Shown in pieces: positions 1-8,714 of a stretch of 64,000 nucleotides of DNA. The notes below the pieces were generated by a model. The model was not told the origin of the DNA. It saw only the letters and a list, made by a program, of their open reading frames with translations, and ran no database searches. Source of the DNA: Neorhizobium vignae (GTDB lineage Bacteria; Pseudomonadota; Alphaproteobacteria; Rhizobiales; Rhizobiaceae); assembly GCF_000732195.1 (NCBI RefSeq), contig NZ_JNNU01000013.1:124001-188000 (forward strand), written 5' to 3'. A program made the translations under genes and the position numbers. The stretch's first letter is position 1. The number at the start of each line of letters is the position of its first letter.

Positions 1-3000
1 TTCTCGGCACATCTTCGCCGATCTCGACCATGTAGCTGAGATCGCGGTTTTCCGCCTCATGCCGGAACGGCCTCGACATCATCTCCAGCAGGTTTGTGAT
101 GAATATCTCCTCGGCATCGACCGAAACGGTCCCCGACTCGATTTTGGAGAGGTCGAGAATATCACTGATCAGGTTGAGGAGATCGGTGCCAGCCCCATGG
201 ATCGTCTTTGCAAACTCCACCTGCTTGCCGGAAAGGTTGCCGTCGGGGTTTTCTCCCAGCTGCTGGCCGAGGATAAGGATCGAGTTGAGCGGCGTGCGCA
301 GTTCGTGCGACATGTTGGCGAGGAACTCTGACTTGTATTTCGATGTGAGCGCAAGCTCGGTCGCCTTTTCCTCCAGCGCGCGACGGGCCTGCTCGATTTC
401 CTGGTTCTTCGCCTCGACCTCGACGTTTCGTTCTTCGAGCTGCTGCGCCTTTTGCTCAAGCTGCTCGTTGGTCTGCTGCAACTCCCTCTGCTGCGTCTGA
501 AGCTCGGTCGCAAGCTGTTGGGATTGTTTGAGCAGGCCTTCCGTCTGCATCGTCGCCTCGATCGAGTTGAGCACGATGCCGATCGAAGTCGTCAGCTGGT
601 CGAGGAAAGAAAGCTGCAGCTCGGTGAATTCGCCGGCCGAAGCAAGCTCGATCACCGCCTTGACCTGCCCTTCGAAGTGAACCGGCAGAACGATCGCGCT
701 CTTGGGAAGGGTCGAGAAAACCCCCGAGCTGATGGGAACGACATTGTCGGGAAGGTTGGTAACCAGAATGCGACGGGCATCGATAGCGCATTGCCCCACC
801 AGGCCCTGACCGAATTCCAGCCGCCGCGGATGTGCCGCACCGACCCCGTCCGCATAACTGGACAGCAGAGACAGGGTTGGCTGGCGATCCTCCGCGTCCA
901 CCTGATAGATCACGCCTTGATGTGCCCCGACGAGAGGCGCCAGTTCCGAAAGCAGCATTTTCCCGACCAGCGTCAGGTCGCGCTGCCCCTGGAGCATGTT
1001 GGTGAATCTCGCCAGGTTCGTCTTCAGCCAGTCCTGCTCGGTATTCTGCTCCGTCGTCAGGCGCAGGTTGCCGATCATCGTATTGATGTTGTCCTTGAGC
1101 TCGGCAACTTCACCGCGCGCTTCCACCTGGATCGACCGCGTCAAGTCGCCCTTGGTTACGGCGGTTGCGACCTCGGCGATAGCACGGACCTGGGTGGTCA
1201 GGTTGGCCGCGAGCAGATTGACGTTACCGGTCAGGTCTTTCCATGTACCGGCGGTGCCCGGCACGTTCGCCTGACCGCCGAGGCGGCCTTCGACGCCAAC
1301 CTCGCGAGCCACCGTGGTGACCTGGTCGGCGAAGGTCGCGAGCGTATTGGTCATGTTGTTGATGGTTTCGGCAAGCGCCGCGACCTCACCCTTGGATGCG
1401 ACGGTGAGGTTCTGCTTGAGATCGCCGTTGGCGACGGCGGTCACCACCTTGACGATGCCGCGCACCTGTTCAGTCAGGTTGGCGGCCATGACGTTGACCG
1501 TGTCGGTCAAGTCTTTCCACGTCCCTGCCACGCCGGGCACCTGCGCCTGCCCACCGAGCTTGCCCTCGGTGCCGACTTCGCGCGCCACGCGCGTCACTTC
1601 GCCCGCAAAGGCATTGAGCTGATCCACCATCGTGTTGATCGTGTTCTTCAGTTCCAGGATTTCGCCCTTCACATCCACAGTGATCTTGCGCGACAGATCG
1701 CCTCGGGCGACGGCTGTCGTCACTTCGGCAATATTGCGGACCTGCGTGGTGAGATTGGCGGCAAGCAGGTTGACGTTGTCGGTCAGGTCTTTCCAGGTGC
1801 CGGCGACTCCCGGCACGACCGCCTGGCCGCCAAGACGGCCATCGGTGCCGACCTCACGTGCCACGCGCGTCACTTCGCCCGCAAACGATCGAAGCTGATC
1901 GACCATGGTGTTGAGGGTGTCTTTCAGCAACAGGATTTCACCACGAACATCGACGGTGATCTTGCGCGACAAGTCGCCATTGGCAATCGCGGTGGCGACC
2001 TCGGCGATATTGCGGACCTGTGCCGTCAGGTTGCCGGCCATCGAGTTGACGCTGTCAGTCAGGTCCTTCCAGGTGCCGGCGACGCCTGACACCTGCGCCT
2101 GGCCGCCGAGCTTGCCTTCGGTACCGACCTCGCGTGCGACACGTGTCACTTCACCGGCAAAAGCGTTCAGCTGATCCACCATCGTGTTGATGGTGTTCTT
2201 CAGTTCCAGGATTTCGCCCTTCACGTCGACGGTGATCTTGCGCGACAGATCTCCTCGGGCAACCGCAGTCGTCACTTCCGCGATGTTTCGCACCTGGCCG
2301 GTAAGGTTGGAGGCCATCGAGTTGACGTTCTCGGTCAAATCCTTCCAGGTACCGGCAACGCCCGGCACCTGAGCCTGGCCGCCCAGCTTGCCTTCGGTGC
2401 CCACTTCACGCGCCACACGCGTCACCTCCGAAGCGAACCGGTTGAGCTGGTCCACCATCGTGTTGAGGGTTTCCTTGAGCTGAAGGATTTCCCCCTTCAC
2501 GTCGACGGTGATCTTGCGCGAGAGGTCGCCGTTGGCGATCGCCGTCGAGACCTCGGCGATATTGCGGACCTGGGCCGTCAGGTTGCCGGCCATCGAGTTC
2601 ACCGAATCCGTCAGATCCTTCCACGTGCCGGCAACACCCAGAACGTTCGCCTGGCCCCCGAGCCGCCCTTCAGTCCCAACCTCTCGGGCGACACGCGTCA
2701 CCTCCCCGGCAAAGCCGTTGAGCTGATCCACCATCGTGTTGATGGTCTCCTTCAGCTCCAGAATTTCACCGGACACCGTCACGGTGATCTTCTTCGACAG
2801 GTCGCCCTGGGCGACGGCGGTCGCAACCTCGGCGATGTTTCGCACCTGACCAGTCAGGTTGGAGGCCATCGAGTTGACCGAGTCTGTCAGGTCCTTCCAG
2901 GTTCCCGCGACGCCGCGCACGTTGGCCTGACCGCCAAGCCGGCCTTCTGTCCCCACTTCGCGCGCGACACGCGTCACTTCGGATGCAAATGCGTTGAGCT

Positions 3001-4606
3001 GGTCGACCATGGTGTTGATGGTCTCCTTCAGCTCCAGAATTTCACCCTTCACGTCGACGGTGATCTTCTTCGACAAGTCGCCATTGGCGATTGCCGTGGA
3101 GACTTCGGCGATGTTGCGCACCTGTGCCGTCAAGTTCCCGGCCATGGAGTTGACGTTCTCCGTCAGGTCCTTCCAGGTTCCGGCGACGCCGCGAACGTTT
3201 GCCTGCCCGCCGAGCCGACCCTCCGTCCCCACTTCGCGGGCGACGCGGGTCACTTCCGAGGCGAAGGCATTCAGCTGATCGACCATCGTGTTGATGGTTT
3301 CCTTCAGCTCAAGGATTTCGCCGGAAACCGTGACAGTGATCTTCTTCGACAAGTCGCCGTTGGCGATTGCCGTCGACACTTCGGCGATGTTTCGCACCTG
3401 CGCCGTAAGATTGGACGCCATGGAATTGACGTTGTCGGTGAGGTCCTTCCAGGTTCCGGCGACGCCCGGCACCTGGGCCTGGCCGCCGAGACGGCCTTCG
3501 GTGCCGACTTCGCGGGCGACGCGCGTCACCTCGCCGGCAAAGCCGTTGAGCTGGTCGACCATCGTGTTGATGGTTTCCTTCAGCTCAAGGATTTCGCCGG
3601 AGACGTCGACAGTGATCTTGCGTGAAAGGTCGCCGCGGGCGACGGCGGTGGTGACCTGCGCGATGTTTCGCACCTGCGCCGTCAGGTTGCCGCACATCGC
3701 GTTGACCGAGTCGGTCAAATCCTTCCACGTGCCCGCAACGCCCGGCACGAGCGCCTGGCCACCCAGCTTTCCTTCCGTACCGACCTCCCGGGCAACGCGC
3801 GTCACTTCCGACGCGAAGGAGCGGAGCTGATCGACCATGGTGTTGATGGCTTCCTTCAGCTGCAGGATTTCGCCGCGCACATCGACGGTGATCTTTTTGG
3901 AAAGATCACCATTGGCGACTGCAATCGTGACGTCTGCAATATTGCGAACCTGAGCGGTCAGGTTCGAAGCCATCGAATTGACGCTCTCGGTGAGGTCTTT
4001 CCAAACGCCGGTGACTTCCGGAACCTGAGCCTGGCCACCCAGCTTGCCATCGGTACCGACCTCGCGGGCCACTCGCGTCACTTCGGATGTGAAGACGCTT
4101 AGCTGCTTGATCATCGTGTTGACGATCTCGGCCGAACGCAGGAATTCCCCTTTCAAGGGTCGCCCATCGACGTCAAGCGGAACCGTTTGCAGGAGGTCGC
4201 CCTTGGCGACGGCCGTGATCGTCCGGGTAACGGCGGTCGTCGGCCACAGCAGATCGTCGATCAGGGTATTGATCGACCCTTCCATATCCGCCCAGGCTCC
4301 GTCAGAGAGTCCAAATCTGACGCGCGTGCTGGTGCGCCCATCCCGCCCGACCACCTGGCCGACATTTTCGAGCTGCGCCGCCATTTTCTGGTTGGCCGCG
4401 ATGATATCGTTCAATGTATCTGCAATTTTTCCTGTGACGCCGGTCATGTCGGACCGCATCCGGACCGAAAAGTCTCCCCGTCTCATCGCCAGGAGAGCTT
4501 CAAGCAGGGCGCGGGCGTCTTCGTCCGCCATCACCGCCACATCGACCTCCGAAAGGTCATCCGAATCTACGCCACTGCGCTGAACGTCATTGCCCTGTCT
4601 AGCCAC
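1..4606 (-). CDS. Multi-HAMP sensor histidine kinase (3' end beyond window)
   Basis: The minus strand is open from a GTG at 4606 (preceded by a G-rich Shine-Dalgarno, AGGGGGG) to the window edge, giving at least 1535 residues. From about residue 100 to 1200 there are 12 HAMP-type units with an exact 92-residue period, each carrying motifs like INTMVDQL, EVTRVAREVG and GKLGGQA. A GAF-like domain follows (about 1200-1350), then a glutamine/glutamate-rich coiled coil, then a HisKA domain with the H-box MSHELRTPLNS (phospho-acceptor His near residue 1434, codon 305-307). The ATPase domain, and perhaps receiver domains, lie outside the window. No signal peptide or membrane segment is visible, so it is probably a cytoplasmic sensor. 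Related multi-HAMP hybrid kinases occur in rhizobia and fungi. The ligand is unknown. Confidence 0.93.
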   Translation of the reverse strand, partial: MARQGNDVQRSGVDSDDLSEVDVAVMADEDARALLEALLAMRRGDFSVRMRSDMTGVTGKIADTLNDIIAANQKMAAQLENVGQVVGRDGRTSTRVRFGLSDGAWADMEGSINTLIDDLLWPTTAVTRTITAVAKGDLLQTVPLDVDGRPLKGEFLRSAEIVNTMIKQLSVFTSEVTRVAREVGTDGKLGGQAQVPEVTGVWKDLTESVNSMASNLTAQVRNIADVTIAVANGDLSKKITVDVRGEILQLKEAINTMVDQLRSFASEVTRVAREVGTEGKLGGQALVPGVAGTWKDLTDSVNAMCGNLTAQVRNIAQVTTAVARGDLSRKITVDVSGEILELKETINTMVDQLNGFAGEVTRVAREVGTEGRLGGQAQVPGVAGTWKDLTDNVNSMASNLTAQVRNIAEVSTAIANGDLSKKITVTVSGEILELKETINTMVDQLNAFASEVTRVAREVGTEGRLGGQANVRGVAGTWKDLTENVNSMAGNLTAQVRNIAEVSTAIANGDLSKKITVDVKGEILELKETINTMVDQLNAFASEVTRVAREVGTEGRLGGQANVRGVAGTWKDLTDSVNSMASNLTGQVRNIAEVATAVAQGDLSKKITVTVSGEILELKETINTMVDQLNGFAGEVTRVAREVGTEGRLGGQANVLGVAGTWKDLTDSVNSMAGNLTAQVRNIAEVSTAIANGDLSRKITVDVKGEILQLKETLNTMVDQLNRFASEVTRVAREVGTEGKLGGQAQVPGVAGTWKDLTENVNSMASNLTGQVRNIAEVTTAVARGDLSRKITVDVKGEILELKNTINTMVDQLNAFAGEVTRVAREVGTEGKLGGQAQVSGVAGTWKDLTDSVNSMAGNLTAQVRNIAEVATAIANGDLSRKITVDVRGEILLLKDTLNTMVDQLRSFAGEVTRVAREVGTDGRLGGQAVVPGVAGTWKDLTDNVNLLAANLTTQVRNIAEVTTAVARGDLSRKITVDVKGEILELKNTINTMVDQLNAFAGEVTRVAREVGTEGKLGGQAQVPGVAGTWKDLTDTVNVMAANLTEQVRGIVKVVTAVANGDLKQNLTVASKGEVAALAETINNMTNTLATFADQVTTVAREVGVEGRLGGQANVPGTAGTWKDLTGNVNLLAANLTTQVRAIAEVATAVTKGDLTRSIQVEARGEVAELKDNINTMIGNLRLTTEQNTEQDWLKTNLARFTNMLQGQRDLTLVGKMLLSELAPLVGAHQGVIYQVDAEDRQPTLSLLSSYADGVGAAHPRRLEFGQGLVGQCAIDARRILVTNLPDNVVPISSGVFSTLPKSAIVLPVHFEGQVKAVIELASAGEFTELQLSFLDQLTTSIGIVLNSIEATMQTEGLLKQSQQLATELQTQQRELQQTNEQLEQKAQQLEERNVEVEAKNQEIEQARRALEEKATELALTSKYKSEFLANMSHELRTPLNSILILGQQLGENPDGNLSGKQVEFAKTIHGAGTDLLNLISDILDLSKIESGTVSVDAEEIFITNLLEMMSRPFRHEAENRDLSYMVEIGEDVPR
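1074..4386 (-). repeat. Twelve tandem 276-bp units encoding HAMP domains
   Basis: The anchor encoding INTMVDQL recurs near 1074, 1350, 1626, 1902, 2178, 2454, 2730, 3006, 3282, 3558, 3834 and 4110, always 276 bp (92 codons) apart. Units are similar at DNA level and strictly in frame. Some neighbours are closer than others, for example those around 1626 and 2178, which suggests past duplication or gene conversion. A more divergent HAMP-like unit precedes the array at the N-terminus. Confidence 0.9.
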
Positions 4607-4774
4607 AGAACCCCCCTGCCCTAAAATCCAGATGAATCTAGTGCGCGATTTTAAAAAGACTACAGGCTGGGCTTACCAAGCCTCCTGCGTCATTTGGAGC
4701 GCGGGACAGGGCCGATCCGCTTTCAAATTGGCATATCCAACCGACCCGATCGCGACAGACGAGGAATAGAAGAT

Positions 4775-4805
4775 TTGTCAAATATGTTAGTTAGCTTATT
4801 GACAA
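4775..4805. promoter_or_regulatory. Inverted repeat TTGTCAA-N17-TTGACAA, candidate operator
   Basis: TTGTCAA at 4775-4781 and its reverse complement TTGACAA at 4799-4805 are separated by 17 bases, 38 bp before the kinase start at 4843. The same heptamer recurs twice in the control region at 9950-10078 of the same cluster. TTGACA could also serve as a -35 box, but no good -10 follows at 16-18 bp. The likely binder, by position, is the adjacent FadR-type regulator; this is inference. Confidence 0.5.
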
Positions 4806-4842
4806 TATGAGCAAATTTCGCTCAAAAAGATAACAACAGATT

Positions 4843-5883
4843 ATGTGGTCCATTATGCTGGTTATTCTTGCTGACGACCTGACTGGCGCGCTTGATTGCG
4901 CGGCGCCGTTTGCCGGCAGGGGTTTGCATACTGAAATCGCGTTAAGCGTCGAGGCTATCGGATCAGCCTTGCAACTGAGACCCGCGGTTCTTTCAATTAA
5001 CCTCGGAACTCGGGAAGTCGAGGCGGAGGCTGCGCGGCAGGCAACTGCTGCGGCCCTGTCGTCTCTTCCATCGGGCATCGTTCTGTTCAAGAAGGTCGAT
5101 TCCCGCCTCAAGGGCAATATCGCCGCAGAGCTCGACGCCATGCCTTTTCACCTGGCGCTCGTCGCACCTGCGATACCTGATTTCGGACGAAACGTCCGAA
5201 GGGGACATGTCGAAGGTTTCGGCCTGGACAAGCCGCTGAATGTCGCCGACGCGCTTGGCGTTCATGCCGAACGCGCCATCATTCCCGATACGCTTTCACA
5301 GGAAGACATGTCCGCGGCCCTGACAATCGGCCATGAGGCCGGGGCCGATCTTCTTGTCGGCGCCAGGGGTCTAGCCGAGGCGCTGGCCTGTCACATGACA
5401 GACCGTCCGGTCGCCGAGCCAGCCCTTCCTGAACCCGGCCCCGCCCTTTTTGTCATCGGCTCCAGAGATCCGATCACGCTGGCGCAAGTCGAGGAACTGC
5501 GGCAGGCGGTCGTGCCTGACTATATTGCCGCGCCGAACGGGCGCCCGGAGAAGATCGCACCGCCCCAGCATTCCGTGACGCTGGTTCAGGCCACGCCGGA
5601 TGGCAAGGACGATCCGCCGCTTCTGGTATCGGACCGGCTGGCGGCGAGCATCGTCCCGGACATGACGGCGCCGGTCGCCACCCTGCTTCTTTCGGGCGGC
5701 GCGACTGCCGAGGCTGTCTTGAAGGCAATGAATGTCTCAAGGTTCCGGCTTCTCGGCGAATGTCTGCCGGGCCTTGGCTTGGCTTATATCGAAGGCCAAT
5801 GCATCATCGCCAAATCCGGCGGATTCGGCACGCCGGGCACATTGTGCCAGATAGCAAGAATAGCCATGGGCGAGAAGGGTTGA
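4843..5883 (+). CDS. Four-carbon acid sugar kinase family protein (DUF1537)
   Basis: The N-terminal motif ILADDLTGALD and the C-terminal SGGATAEAVL ... LGECLPGLGL ... AKSGGFGTPGTL are signatures of the DUF1537 acid-sugar kinases (DtnK/OtnK/LtnK type), which phosphorylate C4 sugar acids such as threonate or erythronate with ATP. At 346 residues it is somewhat shorter than the usual roughly 400. Either ATG 4843 or ATG 4855 could start it (the latter gives MLVILADD, as in homologues); neither has a clear Shine-Dalgarno. It sits 3 bp before a FadR-type regulator and near a PdxA2 homologue. In characterised pathways PdxA2 oxidises and decarboxylates the 4-phosphate to dihydroxyacetone phosphate. 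The actual substrate here is not known. Confidence 0.87.
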   Translation: MWSIMLVILADDLTGALDCAAPFAGRGLHTEIALSVEAIGSALQLRPAVLSINLGTREVEAEAARQATAAALSSLPSGIVLFKKVDSRLKGNIAAELDAMPFHLALVAPAIPDFGRNVRRGHVEGFGLDKPLNVADALGVHAERAIIPDTLSQEDMSAALTIGHEAGADLLVGARGLAEALACHMTDRPVAEPALPEPGPALFVIGSRDPITLAQVEELRQAVVPDYIAAPNGRPEKIAPPQHSVTLVQATPDGKDDPPLLVSDRLAASIVPDMTAPVATLLLSGGATAEAVLKAMNVSRFRLLGECLPGLGLAYIEGQCIIAKSGGFGTPGTLCQIARIAMGEKG

Positions 5884-5886
5884 ACG

Positions 5887-6591
5887 ATGGGGCTTGAGAG
5901 CGGTACTGCCCGCAAGGGCCTTCCCGATATCGTCTTTGAACGGATGTTGCGCGCGATCAAGTCGGGGGCATACAGGCCGGACGAACGGTTGCCGACCGAA
6001 CATGAGCTGGCCAACGAATTCGAAGTGTCGCGGCCGATCGTCCGGGAAGCGCTGAGACGGTTGCGCGAGCAGGGACTGATCTATTCGAGGCGCGGCGCCG
6101 GCAGCTTCGTGCGTGCGCTCGGCCTACGTGAGCCGCTCGGATTCGGCCAGCTGGAAAACGTCGCCGATCTCCTCAACTGTTATGAGTTCCGCATGACGCT
6201 TGAACCTGCTGCTGCTGCTGCAGCGGCAGGGCGTCACGACAAGGAAAGCCTGGCGGCGATAAAGCGGGCCCTGGAATTGCTGCGCGATGCAACGAACCGC
6301 CAGGCCCATCGCGAGGACGCCGACTATCAGTTCCATCTGGCTATCGCGCGAGCAGCTCAGAACAGCTACTTCTCGACGGCGATGGAAGCCCTGAAAGATC
6401 ACATCGCCGTGGGCATGAAATTCCACGGAGCCTCCGTGAAAAGAGAGGCAACCGGGCTGGCGAAAGTGTTCGGCGAGCATGAGGCGATTGCCGATGCGAT
6501 CACGCGCGGAGACCAGGAAGCGGCGCGGCAATTGATGCTGGACCACTTGAAAGGTTCACGCGAACGACTTTTTCAGTCGTCGCACCGGTGA
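5887..6591 (+). CDS. FadR-subfamily GntR transcriptional regulator
   Basis: This 234-residue protein has an N-terminal winged helix (LPTEHELANEFEVSRPIV then REALRRLREQGLI) and an all-helical C-terminal FCD-type ligand domain with spaced histidines, as in sugar-acid-responsive GntR regulators. A Shine-Dalgarno (GAGAAGG) precedes ATG 5887, 3 bp after the kinase stop, so it is co-transcribed with the kinase. It most likely represses the acid-sugar cluster on both strands through TTGTCAA-type sites and releases them on binding a sugar acid. The operator assignment is inference. Confidence 0.9.
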   Translation: MGLESGTARKGLPDIVFERMLRAIKSGAYRPDERLPTEHELANEFEVSRPIVREALRRLREQGLIYSRRGAGSFVRALGLREPLGFGQLENVADLLNCYEFRMTLEPAAAAAAAGRHDKESLAAIKRALELLRDATNRQAHREDADYQFHLAIARAAQNSYFSTAMEALKDHIAVGMKFHGASVKREATGLAKVFGEHEAIADAITRGDQEAARQLMLDHLKGSRERLFQSSHR

Positions 6592-6637
6592 AACCGATAG
6601 ATGTCATCCGGCAACCCATGGCCGGATGATCGTCGCT

Positions 6638-7756
6638 TCAAAATGCCGCCTCGTAGATACCCAGCACATCGCGGACGCTCATTTCGGCCGGGTTGTTGTC
6701 CATCAGCCGACGGATCGCATGCGCCTCCGAAGCGTAGAGGGAAAGCTCCTCCTGCCTGGCGCCGTGAGCGGCCAGCGACATCTGGATGCCAAGCGCTCCG
6801 CAGAAGTCGCATGCTGACGATCGCAATTCGTCCGAGGAGAGATTGTCCCCGAGACCGAGCGCTGCAGCCACTTCCGCAGTCTTCGCGGCAACGACCGACT
6901 GGTTGAAAGCCAGTACATGCGGGAAAACGATGGCATTCGCCAGGCCGTGCGGCAGGTTGAGCCGCGTCCCCAGCGGATAGGCGATCGCGTGGCCGGCCGC
7001 GGTATTGACCGGGCCGAGGCAAATGCCCCCGTAATAGGAAGCGAGCATCAGCCCTTCGCGGGCCTCCGTATCCTGCCCGTCCTTCACCGCCCGAGCCAGA
7101 TATCGGCCGACCAGCCCAAAACCCATGCGAGCAAAACCGTCGATCATCGGATGGGCACGGCGGTTGGTAAAGGCTTCGACGCAATGCGCCATGGCATCGA
7201 CACCCGTCGCGGCGGTCACGGCCGGAGGCACCGAATAGGTCAGTTCGGGATCAAGCACGGCGAAATCGGCGATCATGTGCGAACTCTCCACGGCGATCTT
7301 GGTCCGCTTGACCGGATCGGTGATGAGCGAACGGATGCCGGCCTCCGAGCCGGTGCCCGCGGTGGTCGCGACCTGGGCAAGCCGCGTGCGTCGACCGGCG
7401 ACGCGATTGGGACCGGCAACGTCGTCGAGGGTCTGCTCGGAATCCCACAGCACCGCGACGAGCTTGGCAACGTCCAATACGGATCCACCGCCGAGGCCGA
7501 CGATCAGTTGCGGACGAGCCTTGCGGGCAGCCGCCAGTGCAGCATCCAGGGTCGAGGTATCCGGCTCGCCCGGAATGGCGTCGAATACCGAAAACCGGCC
7601 AGGTAACTGCAGACGGTCGGCGAAGCCTGCCGTGATCGGCGTGGCAATCACCAGGGTCGAGTCGACGTCGCCAGCCCAGACGCCAACCTGGCTGATCGTT
7701 CCTGCACCGACGGCGAGGCGCAGGGGCTGGTGGAGTGTGATGGGTGCAATGGCCAT
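6638..7756 (-). CDS. Iron-containing alcohol dehydrogenase
   Basis: This 372-residue protein has the family's dinucleotide-binding GLGGGSVLDVAK motif near residue 90, the ATTAGTGSE motif near 135 and metal-ligand histidines in DAMAHCVEAF and NLPHGLANAIVFPHVL. Those are hallmarks of group III Fe-ADHs, a family that includes maleylacetate and 4-hydroxybutyrate dehydrogenases. A Shine-Dalgarno (AAGGAAAG) precedes ATG 7756 and PdxA2 ends 10 bp upstream. The probable role is NAD(P)-dependent interconversion of a hydroxy-acid and semialdehyde in the acid-sugar pathway; the exact reaction cannot be read from sequence. Confidence 0.9.
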   Translation of the reverse strand: MAIAPITLHQPLRLAVGAGTISQVGVWAGDVDSTLVIATPITAGFADRLQLPGRFSVFDAIPGEPDTSTLDAALAAARKARPQLIVGLGGGSVLDVAKLVAVLWDSEQTLDDVAGPNRVAGRRTRLAQVATTAGTGSEAGIRSLITDPVKRTKIAVESSHMIADFAVLDPELTYSVPPAVTAATGVDAMAHCVEAFTNRRAHPMIDGFARMGFGLVGRYLARAVKDGQDTEAREGLMLASYYGGICLGPVNTAAGHAIAYPLGTRLNLPHGLANAIVFPHVLAFNQSVVAAKTAEVAAALGLGDNLSSDELRSSACDFCGALGIQMSLAAHGARQEELSLYASEAHAIRRLMDNNPAEMSVRDVLGIYEAAF

Positions 7757-7766
7757 GACGCTTTCC

Positions 7767-8714
7767 TTATCGGACCCCCGCCACGAGCTTGCGCGCGTAG
7801 GCGATGGCAGAATTCATGTTGCCGTGATTGGCAATCCCCTTGCCGGCGATATCGAACGCGGTGCCGTGGTCGACGGAGGTGCGGTCGATCGGCAGATCGA
7901 CAGAAACGTTGACGGCCGTATCGAAGGCGACGAGCTTGATCGGGATATGACCCTGATCGTGATACTGCGCGACGACCAGGTCGAAGGCGCCCGAATAGGC
8001 CCGGTGGAAAACCGTATCGGCGGAAATCGGACCATGAACCTCGATGCCTTCGGCGCGGGCGGCCGCCACGGCCGGCGCGATCTGATCGTCGTCCTCCGTG
8101 CCGAAGAGACCGTTTTCGCCGCAATGGGGATTGATGCCGGCAACCGCAATGCGCGGACGTTCATAACCGATGCGCTTCAGATGCGCGTCACCGGCGCGGA
8201 TCGTCGCCAGAACCCGTTCCGTCGTAGCGCGCCGGATAGCTTCCTGCAGGGAGACGTGCGTGGAGACATGGATCACCTTCAGGCGATCGGACGCCAGCAG
8301 CATGTATGCCGCTGCCGAACCGGTCAGGCTGCGCAACATGCCCGTGTGGCCATCGTAGTGATGACCTGCAAGGTTGAGCGCTTCCTTGTTGATCGGCGCC
8401 GTGACGATGCAGCCGATCGAGCCGGCCTCGGCATCACGTACGGCGCGCTCGATGAAGCGGAACGCCGCATCGCCGGCGAGCGCCGACAACTGCCCCCAGG
8501 GCAGAGGCGCTCCCTCCACCGGAAGGTCGACGACGTAGGGCGCGAGATCGAGCGTGACTCCGACCGCATCGCGGGCCGCCTCCAGCGTCGCAAGATTGCC
8601 GTAGACCCGCGTTGCGGAGCGATCGGCGTCCGACATCTCGGCCAGGGCCTTGACTGTTATCTCCGGACCGACGCCACAGGGGTCACCCATGGTGATACCA
8701 ATGATATTGCTCAT
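7767..8714 (-). CDS. pdxA2: PdxA2-type 4-hydroxythreonine-4-phosphate dehydrogenase homologue
   Basis: This 315-residue PdxA-family protein has the N-terminal GITMGDPCGVGPEI motif, the metal-binding AGINPHCGENGLFG segment and the C-terminal YHDQGHIPIKL motif, all typical. PdxA enzymes oxidise and decarboxylate 4-phosphohydroxythreonine. The PdxA2 branch paired with DUF1537 kinases acts on threonate or erythronate 4-phosphate to give dihydroxyacetone phosphate. ATG 8714 is preferred over the upstream TTG at 8717; it overlaps the previous stop by one base (TGATG) and follows a GGGAG site, so it is translationally coupled. The kinase nearby favours a catabolic role over vitamin B6 synthesis. Confidence 0.9.
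   Translation of the reverse strand: MSNIIGITMGDPCGVGPEITVKALAEMSDADRSATRVYGNLATLEAARDAVGVTLDLAPYVVDLPVEGAPLPWGQLSALAGDAAFRFIERAVRDAEAGSIGCIVTAPINKEALNLAGHHYDGHTGMLRSLTGSAAAYMLLASDRLKVIHVSTHVSLQEAIRRATTERVLATIRAGDAHLKRIGYERPRIAVAGINPHCGENGLFGTEDDDQIAPAVAAARAEGIEVHGPISADTVFHRAYSGAFDLVVAQYHDQGHIPIKLVAFDTAVNVSVDLPIDRTSVDHGTAFDIAGKGIANHGNMNSAIAYARKLVAGVR

Noticed and set aside
1074..4386. Regular repeats considered as CRISPR or satellite DNA
   Set aside because: The 276-bp period is a whole number of codons and encodes HAMP domains, with no short repeat/spacer pattern.
452..4624. Many plus-strand open frames with repeated motifs across the first 4.6 kb
   Set aside because: They are the complement of the HAMP repeats; the minus strand is continuously open and matches known domains.
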